This document shows positions 1-10,658 of a stretch of DNA of 64,000 nt, piece by piece. The translations under genes and the position numbers were made by a program. Within the stretch, counting starts at the first letter, position 1; each line of letters starts with the position of its first letter. The stretch is from the NCBI GenBank assembly GCA_003116975.1, contig BGKB01000174.1:62001-126000 (forward strand). The letters run 5' to 3'. The notes under the pieces were generated by a model. That model saw only the letters and a program-made list of their open reading frames with translations. It had not been told where the DNA came from and ran no database searches. This DNA is from Aurantiochytrium sp. KH105. Its lineage: Eukaryota > Sar > Bigyra > Thraustochytrida > Thraustochytriidae.

Positions 1-9
1 CTAGGCCTA

Positions 10-43
10 GTGTGTGTGTGCGCGCGCGCGTGTGTGTGTGTGG
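10..43. repeat. Alternating purine-pyrimidine tract (TG)n(CG)n(TG)n
   Basis: A continuous run of alternating TG, then CG, then TG dinucleotides, read directly. Such tracts are known to favour left-handed Z-DNA; any function here is unknown. Confidence 0.9.
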
Positions 44-407
44 CCTGATGGCGTGGATGACCGACCGCTGGGTCAATCATGCCTGACCATCCGCCAGAGA
101 GCCCAAGGCTAATCCCCCCAAAAAATAATTTAGTGACTAGAGCTCTTTTGAGCAGCACACACAGACTGCCTGCTACTGCGTCTGGGTCGTCGAGAAAGTA
201 GTAGTAAGCCTACTGCAAGGTTGACCATGATTATCTGCGCGACAGGAACAAGAGCAAGCCCTGATTTATTTTAGCCTCCTTTCCTTTGAACTGCCCGTCA
301 GAAAGTTCTGCTCTCGGAATCATCAACAAACCCGCAGAATCAGATTTTCTGGCGAAGAGACGGCGAAGAGGAAAGCCAACGACATGGCTCATTGATCTCA
401 GAGAAAA

Positions 408-413
<6 letters not shown>

Positions 414-449
<36 letters not shown>
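414..449. repeat. AG dinucleotide microsatellite
   Basis: About 18 perfect AG units. Both overlapping short ORFs owe their RE- or SL-rich stretches to this run, so they are not credible genes. Confidence 0.95.
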
Positions 450-451
<2 letters not shown>

Positions 452-1200
452 CTGCTTGTGATAAGAGTGCGAGAAACATAGTCGCGCTGCTGGAATCGGG
501 CATAGTCCTCGCGCACAATGTATTCTTTTCTACGAGGTAGGGGAAATACGACCCGAGAAAGGCAAAAGAAGGCGCGCGGATTTGTTCGAGTTGGTGCTGC
601 CATCGCTGCGTCTTGTCAGCGCTCAGGAAACATCGTTCGCGAATGCGATTTTGACCTGCTGCCCGAAATTTGACAAAAACTTCACATCTTGCATTGCGGT
701 GCTCGTCTCCGCCTTACATTTGCTGGCTTGTGGCCTGCGACCCGCCGGAGGTCCTGCGTTTTTTCGTCCAGGCGTCAAGTTGTATTCGACAAGTCAGGGT
801 CACGAGTCACCATGTCAAGAAAAGCGCCCCTTTCATCCTGCCTGTGAAGCGGCCTCAACGAAGCGGCCTCAACTTCAAGCGAGCCTCACAGCTGGCTGAG
901 CTGGGCGGCTCGAAGTTACATTTTTTGTAAGTCCGGTTCACGATTTGTCTGCCGGTCGCAGTGGGCTTTAACCCAAGAACCCGAGAACACTCCGCACGCT
1001 CTGACGATTCTTGGCTGCGCTGACCGCTCCGCTCAATGGACGATTGGATGATTGGACGGCTCGTCGCACCTCCCTCCTTCCGGCAACGCCTGCCCGACCG
1101 CCCACCCGCCCGGCCGCCAGCCAGCTCGCGCCTTGCTTGCTCACTTGCTCGCCGCCTGCCTTTTGCTGCGACAAATTGCCGCCCACGGTGCTTGCTCCCA

Positions 1201-1208
1201 ATCAATCG

Positions 1209-1245
<37 letters not shown>
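1201..1245. repeat. ATCA tetranucleotide microsatellite
   Basis: About eleven ATCA units with one or two substitutions. A similar ATCA run lies downstream of the Sec14-like gene near 46826-46849. Confidence 0.9.
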
Positions 1246-1813
1246 GATGTGACGATGCGGCCCCAGTGCGGGACTACAAAAGCTCTCCCTGCCCCTGTGC
1301 CGCAACCCGCTCTCGCATGGCGCACGGCCTCGGCGTCCAGGCCCCGGCCCCGCGCGACTTTGTGACTCTGCGGAGGCTGCCAAGCACGTCGTCGCTCTCC
1401 ATCGCCTCCCATCGCCTCCCATCTCATCCCATCCCGTCGCAGCCCAGCTCATCTCATCTCATCTCATCCCGCCCCGCCTCGCCGCCAAGCGCCGCGCCGC
1501 GCCTCGTCTCGCCGCCAAGCGCGCGCCGCGCCCGCGCCGCGGCCCTGCCGGCGGCGGCCGCGCTCGGCGCTTTCTCGCGGCGGCCGGGCGGGCGGTGACG
1601 AGCCCGGCCGAGGGTGACGCTCTCTGCGTTTTTGCTTCCTGGCGTGGCACGGCGTGCGTGGCTTGGCCGCCCCCAGCCAGCAAGACTGCGGCGCGGCGAG
1701 CGGGCGCGCGAGCGTGCCTGGTCTGCCCTGCGAGCTCACTTCTTTCCTTGCTCGCATTTGTCGCTCGAGGAACGAATGACGGGAACGGGTGGGATGGCAA
1801 GGGCTGGACGCCT

Positions 1814-1843
<30 letters not shown>
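1814..1843. repeat. GGCT tetranucleotide microsatellite
   Basis: About seven perfect GGCT units, read directly. Confidence 0.9.
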
Positions 1844-1844
<1 letters not shown>

Positions 1845-2470
1845 GCGCGCACGGTGAGCGATGGAATCCAATCGTCGTCATAACTTGGGGATAGAAAACA
1901 TGCACACGAGACAGACAAACAGTCGTGCTTGAGCGTGGGCCTACGCTTGAGCTTGCGCTTGTGCTCGAGCCTGCGCCTGTGCTTGTAGACTTGAGCTTGC
2001 AAACTTGCGCTGGAGCTTGAGCTCAGCTGCCTCGGCAGGGTCAGCGGCGATGCATCACAACAGGAACAAAAGCAGGAAGCAGCCGCGGGGGGGCAGGAAC
2101 CCGGAGCACACGGAGAGACGCCTCGCTCGGGCGATGCGACTCGCCTTCTTCCTCGAGCAATTCTTCTTATGCCTGGCCGGATGATGCTGCTGGAAGCCTG
2201 CCTGCGCATCCGCCTTCATCATGGCATGTGATAGTAGAAGGCAGGTGGGCCAGCGGTGCGGATGATTGAGAGAGAGAGGATCGAGCAGAGCGCGAAGACC
2301 AACATACCGGAAACGCTTGATCGATCCGAGCTGATCGATCGAGCGCGAGCGAGGCGAGGCGAAGCAGAGCAGCCAGCCGCGAGCAAGCCAGCCGGCGAGC
2401 GAGCGGGCGAGCGGGCGGTCGGTCGGTCGCCCGGGACACGCGCGCGAGCGCGAGCGCGAGCGGCGGCGCG

Positions 2471-5400
2471 ATGATGCGCGCGAGCAGGACCCGCGGCGCG
2501 GCGACGCTGCGTCACAGCCAGAACCTGGCGTCGCACGGCCAGCTGCAGCACCACCAGGCGGTCCTGGCGCTCCGGCTCAAGAGCACCGAGGCCCCCAGCA
2601 GGCCCAGACTGCAGCGCCGTGACACGCCAAACCTGGCGAACCTCAGCGCCAAAGAGCTGCGCACGGACGTGAAGCGCCTGGGCAGAATCCTCGGCGGAAT
2701 CATCAAGGAGGAAGACGAAAAGGTCTACGAACATGTCGAAAGCATGCGCCACCTCGCCAAAGACTTTCGCCGCGGATCGAGCCAAGAGGCATTCGACCAA
2801 ATGGTCAAGACCGCCACCGAGCTCAGCCCGCAAGAGGCCAAGGACGTTGCCCGCTCCTTTTCCCACTTTCTCGCCCTCTCCAACTGCGCAGAGACGCACC
2901 ACCGCGTCCGCGAAATCGAGGAACTCCGCCGCGGCCAGGACGTCCCCTCGCCCTTTCCCCCCAAGATGGACTCCTCTCGCGGCGCCATCAAGGCCCTCCT
3001 CGAAGAGGAAAAGCTCTCCCCGCGCGAAGTGCGCGACACCCTCCTCAAGCAGCGCGTCGAACTCGTCCTCACAGCGCACCCGACCGAGATCAACCGCCGC
3101 ACGGTGATCGAAAAGCATCGCCGCATCACCCGCTTTCTCGAGGCCTCCGATCGCCTCGACCGTCTCAACGAGGGCCCGCCCGAGCACTCGTACGAGCGCC
3201 GCGAGCTCGAGGACTCCCTCAAGCGCGAGGTCGCCAGCCTCTGGTCCTCGGACCAGATCCGCCGCTCCAAACCCACGCCCTTTGTCGAGGCCCAGGGCGG
3301 TCTTGCTGTGATCGAGTCCGTGCTCTGGACCGCCGTGCCCACCTACCTGCGCAAACTCGACGCCGAGCTCGTGCGCGCTCTTGGCGAGCAGGGTCTCCCT
3401 GCCGAGGAGGCTGGCCTTCCGCTCGACGCCGCGCCCATCCGCTTCGCTTCCTGGATGGGTGGCGACCGCGATGGCAACCCCAACGTTTCCGCAAAGACCA
3501 CCCTGCAGGTCGCAGCCTTGCACCGCTGGCAGGCCGCTACGCTCTACGTCAGGGATCTCGAGGAGCTCTACATTGAGCTCAGTATGAGCACTGGCTTCTC
3601 CAACGAGGTCCAAGATCTCGCCGAGGAGATCCACAACTCCCTCGACTCGACGGAGCTCTACCGTCGTATCATTGGAGATCTGCGCCGTCGCCTGCTCGCC
3701 ACCGCGCAGCGCGCCGAAAAGAACCTTCGCGGCGCTGACTTTACCCCCACGCACTCGAGCACCAACCCTGCCAAGGAGGTCGATGCCAAGCCTCTTGAGA
3801 GCGCCGAGGAGCTCATGAAGCCCCTCAAGGCCATCCACGAATCCCTGCAAGCCTCGGGCCGTTCTGTCATTGCCAACGGACGTCTTGCAGACACCATCCG
3901 TCGCGTTGCCGTCTTTGGCCTCACCATCATGCCTCTGGATATCCGCCAAGAGTCCACGCGCCATCTCGAGGCTGTCGACGCCATCACGCGCCACCTCGGC
4001 CTCGGTGCTTACGCGCAATGGGATGAGGACACCAAGATCAACTGGCTTTGCCAGGAGCTCAGCACCTCGCGCCCGCTTCTCCCGCACCAGGTCCTCAGCG
4101 ACTTTTCGAACTGCGGCTTTAGCGATACCGTCATTGACACTCTCGAGACTTTCCGCGCCGCCTCGCGCCTCGGCGAAGGCTCGCTTGGCGCCTATGTGAT
4201 TAGTCAGGCGCAAAAGACCAGTGATGTGCTGGCCGTCGCCCTGCTCCAGCAAGAGTTTGGCATGGTTGCCCCGCCCGCCGCTGCCGGCGAGGGAGGCAAC
4301 GTGCCGAGCAAGATGGGTGTGAAGCCCATGATGCGCGTCGTCCCGCTCTTTGAGACCCTCAACGATCTCAACAACGCTCCCCAGGTCATGCGCCGCCTTC
4401 TCAACCTCCCGGCCTACGTTGGCCGCATTTCCAACCGCCAGGAGATTATGGTCGGCTACAGTGATTCCGCAAAAGACGCCGGCCGCCTCGCGGCCTGCTG
4501 GGCGCAGTACCGCTGCCAGGAGCAGCTCGTTCAGGTCGCCAAGGATCTTGGCGATGTCGAGCTCACCTTCTTTCACGGCAAGGGCGGCACCGTCGGCCGT
4601 GGCGGCAACCCTGCCGTGTACCGTGCCGTGCTTTCGCATCCTCCAAACACGATTGATGGCCGCTTCCGCGTCACCGAGCAAGGCGAGATGATTACGCAGA
4701 ACTTTGGTGATCCTTCCATCGCTCAGCGTATCCTCGATATTTACACGGCTGCTGTCCTCCGTGAGAAGCACTACAAGCACGTCCAGCCCAGCGCCGAGTG
4801 GCGTTCCACCATGGATGCCATTTCCGACACCTCGTGCGATCGCTACCGCAAAATGGTGCGCGAGGAGCCTACCTTTGTGCCCTACTTCCGCACCGTCACC
4901 CCCGAGCTCGAGCTCGGAGCGCTCAACGTTGGCTCGCGGCCTTCCAAGCGCAACCCCAAGGGTGGCGTCGAGTCGCTCCGTGCCATTCCCTGGATCTTTG
5001 CCTGGTCGCAGACCCGCTGCCACCTTCCGGCCTGGCTCGGTGTCGGTGCGGGCCTCAGCACCGATGGCTCTCTCGGACATCTGCAGACCATGTACAAGGA
5101 GTGGCCCTGGTTTGGTGAGATCCTTGATCTCATTGCCATGATTCTCTCCAAGTCTGATCCTCCCATTGCCGCCAACTATGACAAGCAGCTCATTCCGGGC
5201 GCCTCTGACGACGACTCGGTCAAGAAGGACATGGTCGAGCTCGGCGAGAGCATTCGCGGCAGCCTCAAGCGTACCTGCAACAAGGTTCTTGAGATTTCTG
5301 GCCACGATGACCTCAACATGGGCAACGAGATCCTCCAGCGCGAGCTTGAGGTCCGCGCTCCGTACCTTGATGCGCTCAACGTCATTCAGTGCGAGCTTAT

Positions 5401-5512
5401 GCGCCGTCTTCGTCAGCAGGAGTACGCTTCGCCTGAGGAGGAAGCCGCTCTCCGCGATGCTCTGCTCATCACCATCAACGGCATTGCCGCCGGTCTCCGC
5501 AACTCTGGATAA
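2471..5512 (+). CDS. ppc: Phosphoenolpyruvate carboxylase, bacterial-type, probably organellar
   Basis: Carboxylates phosphoenolpyruvate with bicarbonate to oxaloacetate, an anaplerotic step feeding the TCA cycle and amino-acid synthesis. The 1013-residue product has the family signatures in order: TAHPTEINRRT near residue 201, WMGGDRDGNP near 330, the FHGKGGTVGRGG loop near 701, GSRPSKR near 821, and a C-terminal RNSG where most PEPCs end RNTG. The TEINRRT form resembles the E. coli enzyme more than the plant TQSVRRS form, and the plant N-terminal phosphorylation serine motif is not visible. The first about 50 residues are rich in Arg, Ser, Gln and Ala with few acidic residues, like a mitochondrial presequence; that location is inferred. 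Length exceeds the E. coli enzyme by about that extension. ATG ATG opens the frame; there are no introns. The gene is convergent with the downstream kinase. Confidence 0.97.
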   Translation: MMRASRTRGAATLRHSQNLASHGQLQHHQAVLALRLKSTEAPSRPRLQRRDTPNLANLSAKELRTDVKRLGRILGGIIKEEDEKVYEHVESMRHLAKDFRRGSSQEAFDQMVKTATELSPQEAKDVARSFSHFLALSNCAETHHRVREIEELRRGQDVPSPFPPKMDSSRGAIKALLEEEKLSPREVRDTLLKQRVELVLTAHPTEINRRTVIEKHRRITRFLEASDRLDRLNEGPPEHSYERRELEDSLKREVASLWSSDQIRRSKPTPFVEAQGGLAVIESVLWTAVPTYLRKLDAELVRALGEQGLPAEEAGLPLDAAPIRFASWMGGDRDGNPNVSAKTTLQVAALHRWQAATLYVRDLEELYIELSMSTGFSNEVQDLAEEIHNSLDSTELYRRIIGDLRRRLLATAQRAEKNLRGADFTPTHSSTNPAKEVDAKPLESAEELMKPLKAIHESLQASGRSVIANGRLADTIRRVAVFGLTIMPLDIRQESTRHLEAVDAITRHLGLGAYAQWDEDTKINWLCQELSTSRPLLPHQVLSDFSNCGFSDTVIDTLETFRAASRLGEGSLGAYVISQAQKTSDVLAVALLQQEFGMVAPPAAAGEGGNVPSKMGVKPMMRVVPLFETLNDLNNAPQVMRRLLNLPAYVGRISNRQEIMVGYSDSAKDAGRLAACWAQYRCQEQLVQVAKDLGDVELTFFHGKGGTVGRGGNPAVYRAVLSHPPNTIDGRFRVTEQGEMITQNFGDPSIAQRILDIYTAAVLREKHYKHVQPSAEWRSTMDAISDTSCDRYRKMVREEPTFVPYFRTVTPELELGALNVGSRPSKRNPKGGVESLRAIPWIFAWSQTRCHLPAWLGVGAGLSTDGSLGHLQTMYKEWPWFGEILDLIAMILSKSDPPIAANYDKQLIPGASDDDSVKKDMVELGESIRGSLKRTCNKVLEISGHDDLNMGNEILQRELEVRAPYLDALNVIQCELMRRLRQQEYASPEEEAALRDALLITINGIAAGLRNSG

Positions 5513-6210
5513 GCTGGGGACGGCAACACCAAAACTTTTTCTTTCCGTTCCCGTGTGCCACTCCTTCTTTTTGCTTTTACGTAAAGTCCACTTCATTTTT
5601 ATCGTATTCATTTCGAGATCCCCTCAAGCAGCATTCTAGCTTTCCTCGAAAGTAAATCCTTGTCTTGGAAGTTGCCAGGACATTATTGTCGCCTGCTGCT
5701 ACATTTCCCGATTCTTTTTTTCTCACCATGTTGACAAGCTCGAGAATTTTGCGAGGTGCAAGGGCATTGTCTTTGCTTTCGTTGAGAAAAAGGGATGACA
5801 TTGAGGATCAAAAAAGATGCATGGAACGTCATTTTTGGCGTTCGTTTTCAACATCGGCAAAAGAGATAGAAAAATAATAGAAATCCAGAACAATCATGAT
5901 TATTTTGAGTCGCAGCACCCGAGACGAAAGAATTCTTCGCCTCCTCGCTATGCATTTCGTTGGTTTCTTGCGATGGACGACATTTTGATTTTTTTTTTGG
6001 GGGGGGGGGGAGACGCCGGCTCGGAGATAGAGATACTCCAAAGCATGTATGAAACCTCAGGCAGCGTCCTTTCAGACTGCAGCTGAGGGTCCGTCGTACA
6101 ACGCAGAATGTTGATAGGTTACGTTCTCGAGCATGGATGGAATATTTCGCTTGTTTGTTGGTTTGTTTGTTCGCTTGATTGTTTGCTTGCTCATCTGCTT
6201 GCGTAAGCGT
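5513..6210. other. Convergent intergenic region (PEPC / kinase 3' ends)
   Basis: AT-richer spacer between two convergent genes, so it should hold both 3' UTRs. It includes a T10-G12 mononucleotide switch at about 5989-6010 and a degenerate GTTT/GCTT run at about 6150-6205. I see no gene. Confidence 0.6.
5989..6010. repeat. T-run / G-run mononucleotide switch
   Basis: About ten T followed directly by about twelve G, in the convergent spacer. Long G-runs are prone to assembly error and G-quadruplex formation. Confidence 0.9.
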
Positions 6211-7775
6211 TCAAACAACACGGAGAGAGGTCGTCGCTTGCTCCGAGGCACTTTCTTGAGTATCGTTTTGGTTTTCGTCACTGGTAAGAAGCGAGGTCCC
6301 CTTTGCCCCGGTTTCCGGAGCTAGCTTCTCGGGGGCCGCGTCTTTGGCAGGGCTTTCCCTAGCATCTTGCATTTCGTCCGTCTGAGGCTGGTCTTCCTTA
6401 GTGTCACCGGGCGCAGCAAGGTCGGCGACCTTGGGCGTCTCGCCAGAAGACTCGACCTCCTTGAGCGATCCTGCAGAGAGAGACTTTCGAGCCGAGCCGC
6501 CGAAAACCTTGAATCGAAGCATCGCTTGCCAGGTATTGCGCAAGAGTGCGACCTTGCGCTTCGCGTTCCATTCCCGCATAGGCGCGAGCGAAGCGGAAAT
6601 ATCGACGTGCTCCTCGCTGACCAAGAATGGATCCTTGAGCAAATCCGGGATTTTCGCGCGCGAACCCGGGTCGGCGACCAGCATTCTGGCGACAAAGTTC
6701 TTGGCGTCGTCACTGACCGGATCCCACCATGGCGAGTCGAACTCGTAGTCGGCATTGCGGATCTTGTGAAAGAGCGCTCGGCGGTCCGTGCCTCGAAAGG
6801 GCGGGTAACCGCAGAGCAGAATATAGGCCACGACACCGAGAGACCAGACGTCGCACGAGGCATCGTAGGGCTTGCGCGAGATCACCTCGGGAGCCACGTA
6901 CCCAGGCGTGCCGCAGGCGGTTTGAAGGTTCGTAAAGCTGTCCTCTTCGATTTGCTTTGCAAAGCCAAAGTCTGCGAGCCGAATTTCTGCGTCGTCTTCT
7001 TTGGACGCCAGCAAAATGTTCTCTGGCTTGATGTCGCGATGCACGACACCGCGTTCGTGGCAAAAGGCAACGGTCTTTAGCAGCTTGATCATGATGGTCC
7101 GCACATCCGCTTCGGCGTAGAACTCGCGTTCTACGACCCGCTCGAAGAGCTCTCCGCCCTCGGCGAATTCCGTCACAATGTAGAGCTTTTCGGCGTCTTC
7201 AAAGTGTTCGATGTAGGTGATCACGTTTGGGTGTCGCAGCGAGGCAAGGATTTCGGTTTCGCGCAGAATGGAGGCGAGTTCTTTTTCCTTGAGTCGAGAC
7301 TTGGCCACGGCCTTGATGGCCACCTTGCCGCCGCCATCGGTCATTTCTGCTAGATACACTTTGGAGTACGCGCCCTGGCCCAGTTTCTTGACCACGCGGT
7401 ACCTCTTCGTTTTGTCCTTGTCGCTTTGCGGGGACGGCGGGTGCGCCGTCGCAGGGCTGGCCGTCGCAGGGCTGGCCTGGCCTCGTTTCGCGCTCTTTTC
7501 TGGCGAGGCGGCCACTGTATCCTTGGCCTCCTCTTCCTCGTCCTCCTCCTCGTCCTCCTCTTCCTCGTCGGCCTGCTGCTCGTCGTCGTCCTCCTCCTCC
7601 TCCTCTTCCTGGTCGTCGGTGATGTTCCCGTCGTCGTCCTCCTCGTCCATGGTGTCCGCGCGTCCGCCCTCGCGGGCCTCCTCCTCCTCCTCGTGCGCCT
7701 CGGCGGCCGTCTCCACGGTGTCCTCCTGCATCTCCAAGCTCGCGGCCTGCTGCTCTTCCCGCGTCCGCTGCTGCG

Positions 7776-7807
<32 letters not shown>

Positions 7808-7917
7808 GTCTGCTGCTGCTGCCGCTGCTGCTGCTGCTGCTGCTCGGCCCACGCCTCGTCCTCGCCCGCCTCGTCTCTCCGCGGCGTCTGCGCGCTGCGC
7901 GAGCACCCGGTCCCCAT
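6211..7917 (-). CDS. CaMK-family Ser/Thr protein kinase with possible N-myristoylation
   Basis: The chosen ATG at 7917 gives 568 residues starting MGTGCS, a good N-myristoylation/palmitoylation context, so membrane attachment is plausible. Residues 25-60 are polyQ and 70-135 almost purely acidic. The kinase domain starts near 173 with the glycine loop LGQGAYSKVY, then VAIK (ATP lysine), HRDIKPEN (catalytic loop), DFG, GTPGYVAPE and a DVWSLGVV helix F. The order and the motif MREWNAKRK after the domain match CaMKI-type kinases, where that segment begins the autoinhibitory/calmodulin-binding region; no separate calmodulin site was proven. The C-terminal about 100 residues are low-complexity. 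The frame remains open upstream to 8442, but that stretch is 5-bp-periodic repeat and is judged 5' UTR. Confidence 0.92.
7765..7848. repeat. CTG/CAG trinucleotide tract coding for polyQ
   Basis: Interrupted CTG units on the + strand (CAG on the coding strand) encode the glutamine-rich N-terminus of the kinase. Interruptions encode R and T. Confidence 0.9.
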
Positions 7918-8693
7918 GGCGCCCCCGGCGGCCGCGCCTCCCTCGCGCCGCGCGATGCTGCTGCCGCGCCCCGCTCCTCGCGCCGCGCGCCGCGCTCTGC
8001 TCTCCCGCGCAGCGCAGCCGCGGCGACCCGCGCGGCGCCCGGAGCCGCCGGAGGAGAGGAGAGGAGCGGAGAGGAGCGGAGAGGAGATGCGATGAGACGA
8101 GAGGAGATGGGATGAGCTGAGCTGAGATGGGATGAGACGAGCCGAGTCGAGTCGAGACGAGACGAGATCAACCCAGCCCAGCCCAGCCGACGCGACGCGA
8201 CGAGACGCGAGAGGAGGCCAGCCCGCCCGCGGTCGACCGGGTCGCGCGCCGCTCTGCGCGGCTGCGGCTCTGCAGCGCCTCGCCCGCCCGCCCGCCGCCG
8301 CCCTTCCTCGCCGCTGGCGTTCGGCCGCGCGCACCTTCTGCACGCGCCAGAGTCTGCCTGTCTGCCTGCCTGGTGGCCTACTATGTGTATGTACCGTGCA
8401 GGCGCACGGCATCACGGGCGCGGGCACTTTCTCTCGCGGCATCGCATGTCGCGCGAGCAGGGCGTCGTCGCGAGGCTCCTCCCCTCGTCGGGAAGGGACG
8501 AGGCGCAGCGCGGCGGAGCAGCCTCGATCGTGGCGGCAGGCGCGCGGGGCTCTGCAGCTGGAGCGCTTGCCGGCGCTCGCTCAGCCTTTGGCTCGCGCAC
8601 GCTCGCAGGCGCGGCAGAGAGGAAAGAAGGGGGAAAGGAAGATCAGGTCATGACAAACAGCTATACTTACGGGCGCACGCACGAGGGGCCGGC
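7918..8693. promoter_or_regulatory. Kinase upstream region with 5-bp-periodic array
   Basis: Between the kinase start and the TTL-like stop; both genes read leftward, so this holds the kinase promoter and 5' UTR. About 8050-8215 is a degenerate pentamer array (GAGGA, GATGA, GAGCT, GAGTC, GAGAC, CAGCC, GACGC), repeated with substitutions. The remainder is very GC-rich. No separate gene is supported. Confidence 0.5.
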
Positions 8694-10658
8694 TCACTCG
8701 ACAATCTCGTGGGCGAAAACCTCGCCAGGCTTGGGCAGGCGAAAGTCGTTCGGGTTGAAAGACTTCTCGTGCAGGGCAAAACGCTTGTTGAAGTCCTCCT
8801 GCTCCAAGTCCTTGAAAAACTTGTCGCACTTGTTGCCCGGGTAGGGGATCTTGCGCTCGCGACAGAGATTCTTCTTCTTCTCCTCGGTCTTCTTGACGAT
8901 GCGCTTGCGCTCGTTGTCGAGACGCTTGGCCGTCTGCTGCACCTTGCCCACCTTTTTGTTCTGCTTCGTGAGGTCCTTGTCGTTAAAGTCGATAAAGGTG
9001 TGGCACGGATTGTACACGATCTTGTCGCACGACTCGGAAAGCTCGCTGAAAATGAGCTCCCAGCCGCCGTACTTATCGCCCTTGACCATGCCTTCAAAGG
9101 CCACAGGGACCTCGTGAAGCTCCTGCACGAGATCGTGCATGTCGGCGATGAGGCCATCGAGGTCGACGCGGTTGTGCGTTTCCATTGCCGGGTTCCCCGA
9201 GGTCTTTTCGAGGTACACGCGGAAGGTCTTGTCAATGACAAAGTCCACGCTAAAAATCTGATAAGAGCCGCGCCGACGGTGTATTTTGGTGCGCGTGGCG
9301 TGAAAGAGAAAGAGCGCCACCTGCTTCATCGATGACTGCAAAAAGGTGTCCACATAGTGTGATCCAGTCAGCTTTTCGCGCGCAAGATATTCCTGGAAAA
9401 CGTCCAACGAGACCTCCTGGGCGTCCTGGTCAAACTGATACGGCGACCGAAATCCGCTCCCAGACGCAGTGCGCACGAACCCCTGTCGGAAAAACACCAT
9501 CATGGGCATTGTGCTACCAATAAGAATGTAGCTCCGCACGTCAAAGAGCTTGTTGTCAAAGCCCGTGAATGGGTTTGCCACCACCATGGAGGCGAGCCGC
9601 GTCGAGTCGCGTGTCGATGAAACGCGAACATTCTTGGCGCAAAAGTCTTTCTCCGCTTGCAGCTGCTGCGACGACTTGAGCGTGAGCTTCTCCTCGCCCG
9701 TTTCGGGGTCCCACTCAGACAACACCCATGAGTCCGAAGAGTGACGAGCCAGGGCCTTTTCCAGCTTGGTACAGTCGCTCGAGGCGTCGTACTGAAACTG
9801 TGGCGGCTGGATCTTGAGCGCGTTGTACGAGCACCCAAAATTCTTGGCCAGCTTTGAGCGCGCGACGTACTGCTCGAGAATCGAGCCATCCAAGCCCGAG
9901 GCCCCCATGAGCGCGTTCAAATACGTGCTTCCTTCGTGCAGGGTATAAATTGCATGAAAGGCCTGGGGACGGCCGGCCTTGAGCTTGACAAGCGTGTTGC
10001 TGTCTGTCAGCACAAAGGTGGACATGACGCGGTCTTCGAGCGACTTGTCGTGCGGCTTGAGCTTCCATCGCCGCGCCAAAAAGTCATCCATGATGGCCTT
10101 GGGGCAGGCCTTTTTGTTTTGGCGCAGACACGTGTAGATGCGCCGCTTCCACTTGGTTTTCTTGTTCAAAAGGAAAAAGGGCTCGCGCACTTGGGGGGCG
10201 ATGCGGCGAATGCTGCATTCGCGCGGAGGTCGTTTCGTCACCAGCGGTCCCTGGAGCTTATCCCAGCCGAGCTTGCCGTGCTTTGACTCGATCACGTCCA
10301 CGCCTTCCATCGACAGGGACTCGTCGTCATTCTCGCCTCCTTCTTCATCGTCGCCGGCCTTGGTCTTTTTCTTTTTGCTGCTCTTGCTCTTGCTCGCGGC
10401 TTCTGCGGCAGCAGCTTGGGCGTTATCGCCTCCGCCGCCCCCGCCGCTTGTGGCCTTCCACAGGGCAAACACGACGGCCAGGGCCACGAGCACGAGGAGG
10501 ATGCGCTTGCTGCCGCCGGGGCCCTTGGCGGCCTTGCCCTTGTGCTCGTCCTCGCTCTGCAGCAGCTCGTCCGCGAGGCTCGAGGACGACGGCTTTCGCT
10601 TGGCCTTCTTGGCCTTTTTCGCCTTCTTGGCCTCCTTGCCCAGCCGCTCCCGCGCCAT
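8694..10658 (-). CDS. Single-pass membrane protein with a divergent tubulin-tyrosine-ligase-like domain
   Basis: The 654-residue product begins with a Lys/Ala-rich basic segment (residues 1-50), then one hydrophobic segment at about 53-67, giving a type II topology with the large C-terminal part in the ER/Golgi lumen (inferred). The C-terminal half resembles the TTL/TTLL ATP-grasp family: VANPFTGFDNKLFDVRSYI matches the family's 'NPLLI..KFDLRVYVLV' block, followed by FFRQGFVR and the metal-site block IFSVDFVIDKTFRVYLEK. The family normally ends this block LLEVN; here the Glu is kept but the Asn position reads Thr, and the W-I-L-K-P and GxGI ATP-binding signatures are not obvious. It could be a divergent ligase with an unknown luminal substrate or a pseudoenzyme. 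A basic coiled segment lies near 550-600. No introns. Confidence 0.7.
   Translation of the reverse strand: MARERLGKEAKKAKKAKKAKRKPSSSSLADELLQSEDEHKGKAAKGPGGSKRILLVLVALAVVFALWKATSGGGGGGDNAQAAAAEAASKSKSSKKKKTKAGDDEEGGENDDESLSMEGVDVIESKHGKLGWDKLQGPLVTKRPPRECSIRRIAPQVREPFFLLNKKTKWKRRIYTCLRQNKKACPKAIMDDFLARRWKLKPHDKSLEDRVMSTFVLTDSNTLVKLKAGRPQAFHAIYTLHEGSTYLNALMGASGLDGSILEQYVARSKLAKNFGCSYNALKIQPPQFQYDASSDCTKLEKALARHSSDSWVLSEWDPETGEEKLTLKSSQQLQAEKDFCAKNVRVSSTRDSTRLASMVVANPFTGFDNKLFDVRSYILIGSTMPMMVFFRQGFVRTASGSGFRSPYQFDQDAQEVSLDVFQEYLAREKLTGSHYVDTFLQSSMKQVALFLFHATRTKIHRRRGSYQIFSVDFVIDKTFRVYLEKTSGNPAMETHNRVDLDGLIADMHDLVQELHEVPVAFEGMVKGDKYGGWELIFSELSESCDKIVYNPCHTFIDFNDKDLTKQNKKVGKVQQTAKRLDNERKRIVKKTEEKKKNLCRERKIPYPGNKCDKFFKDLEQEDFNKRFALHEKSFNPNDFRLPKPGEVFAHEIVE

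Larger units (their letters stand above)
1..2470. other. Repeat-rich leading region without a convincing gene
   Basis: No ORF here has recognisable domains; those present are short and follow repeats or GC bias. The stretch holds alternating TG/CG/TG dinucleotides (about 10-43), an AG run (414-449), an ATCA run (about 1201-1245), 5-bp-periodic CTCAT-like pyrimidine tracts (about 1386-1500), a GGCT run (1814-1843) and a degenerate 6-bp GCTTGA/GCTTGC tract (about 1925-2032). The last 250 bases (about 2220-2470), rich in GAGCG and GATCGA repeats, are probably the promoter and 5' UTR of the PEP carboxylase gene. Confidence 0.6.

Noticed and set aside
1459-2209. Several 130-157-codon ORFs on the minus strand
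   Set aside because: Driven by GGCT, GCTTGA and CTCAT repeats; no domain.
2219-5611. 1130-codon ORF antisense to the whole PEP carboxylase gene
   Set aside because: No recognisable domain; it mirrors PEPC codons. Strong GC bias at third positions commonly leaves the antisense frame open. PEPC on the + strand is unambiguous.
7918-8442. N-terminal extension of the kinase ORF
   Set aside because: Translates 5-bp repeat DNA; the MGTGCS start at 7917 is a better N-terminus.
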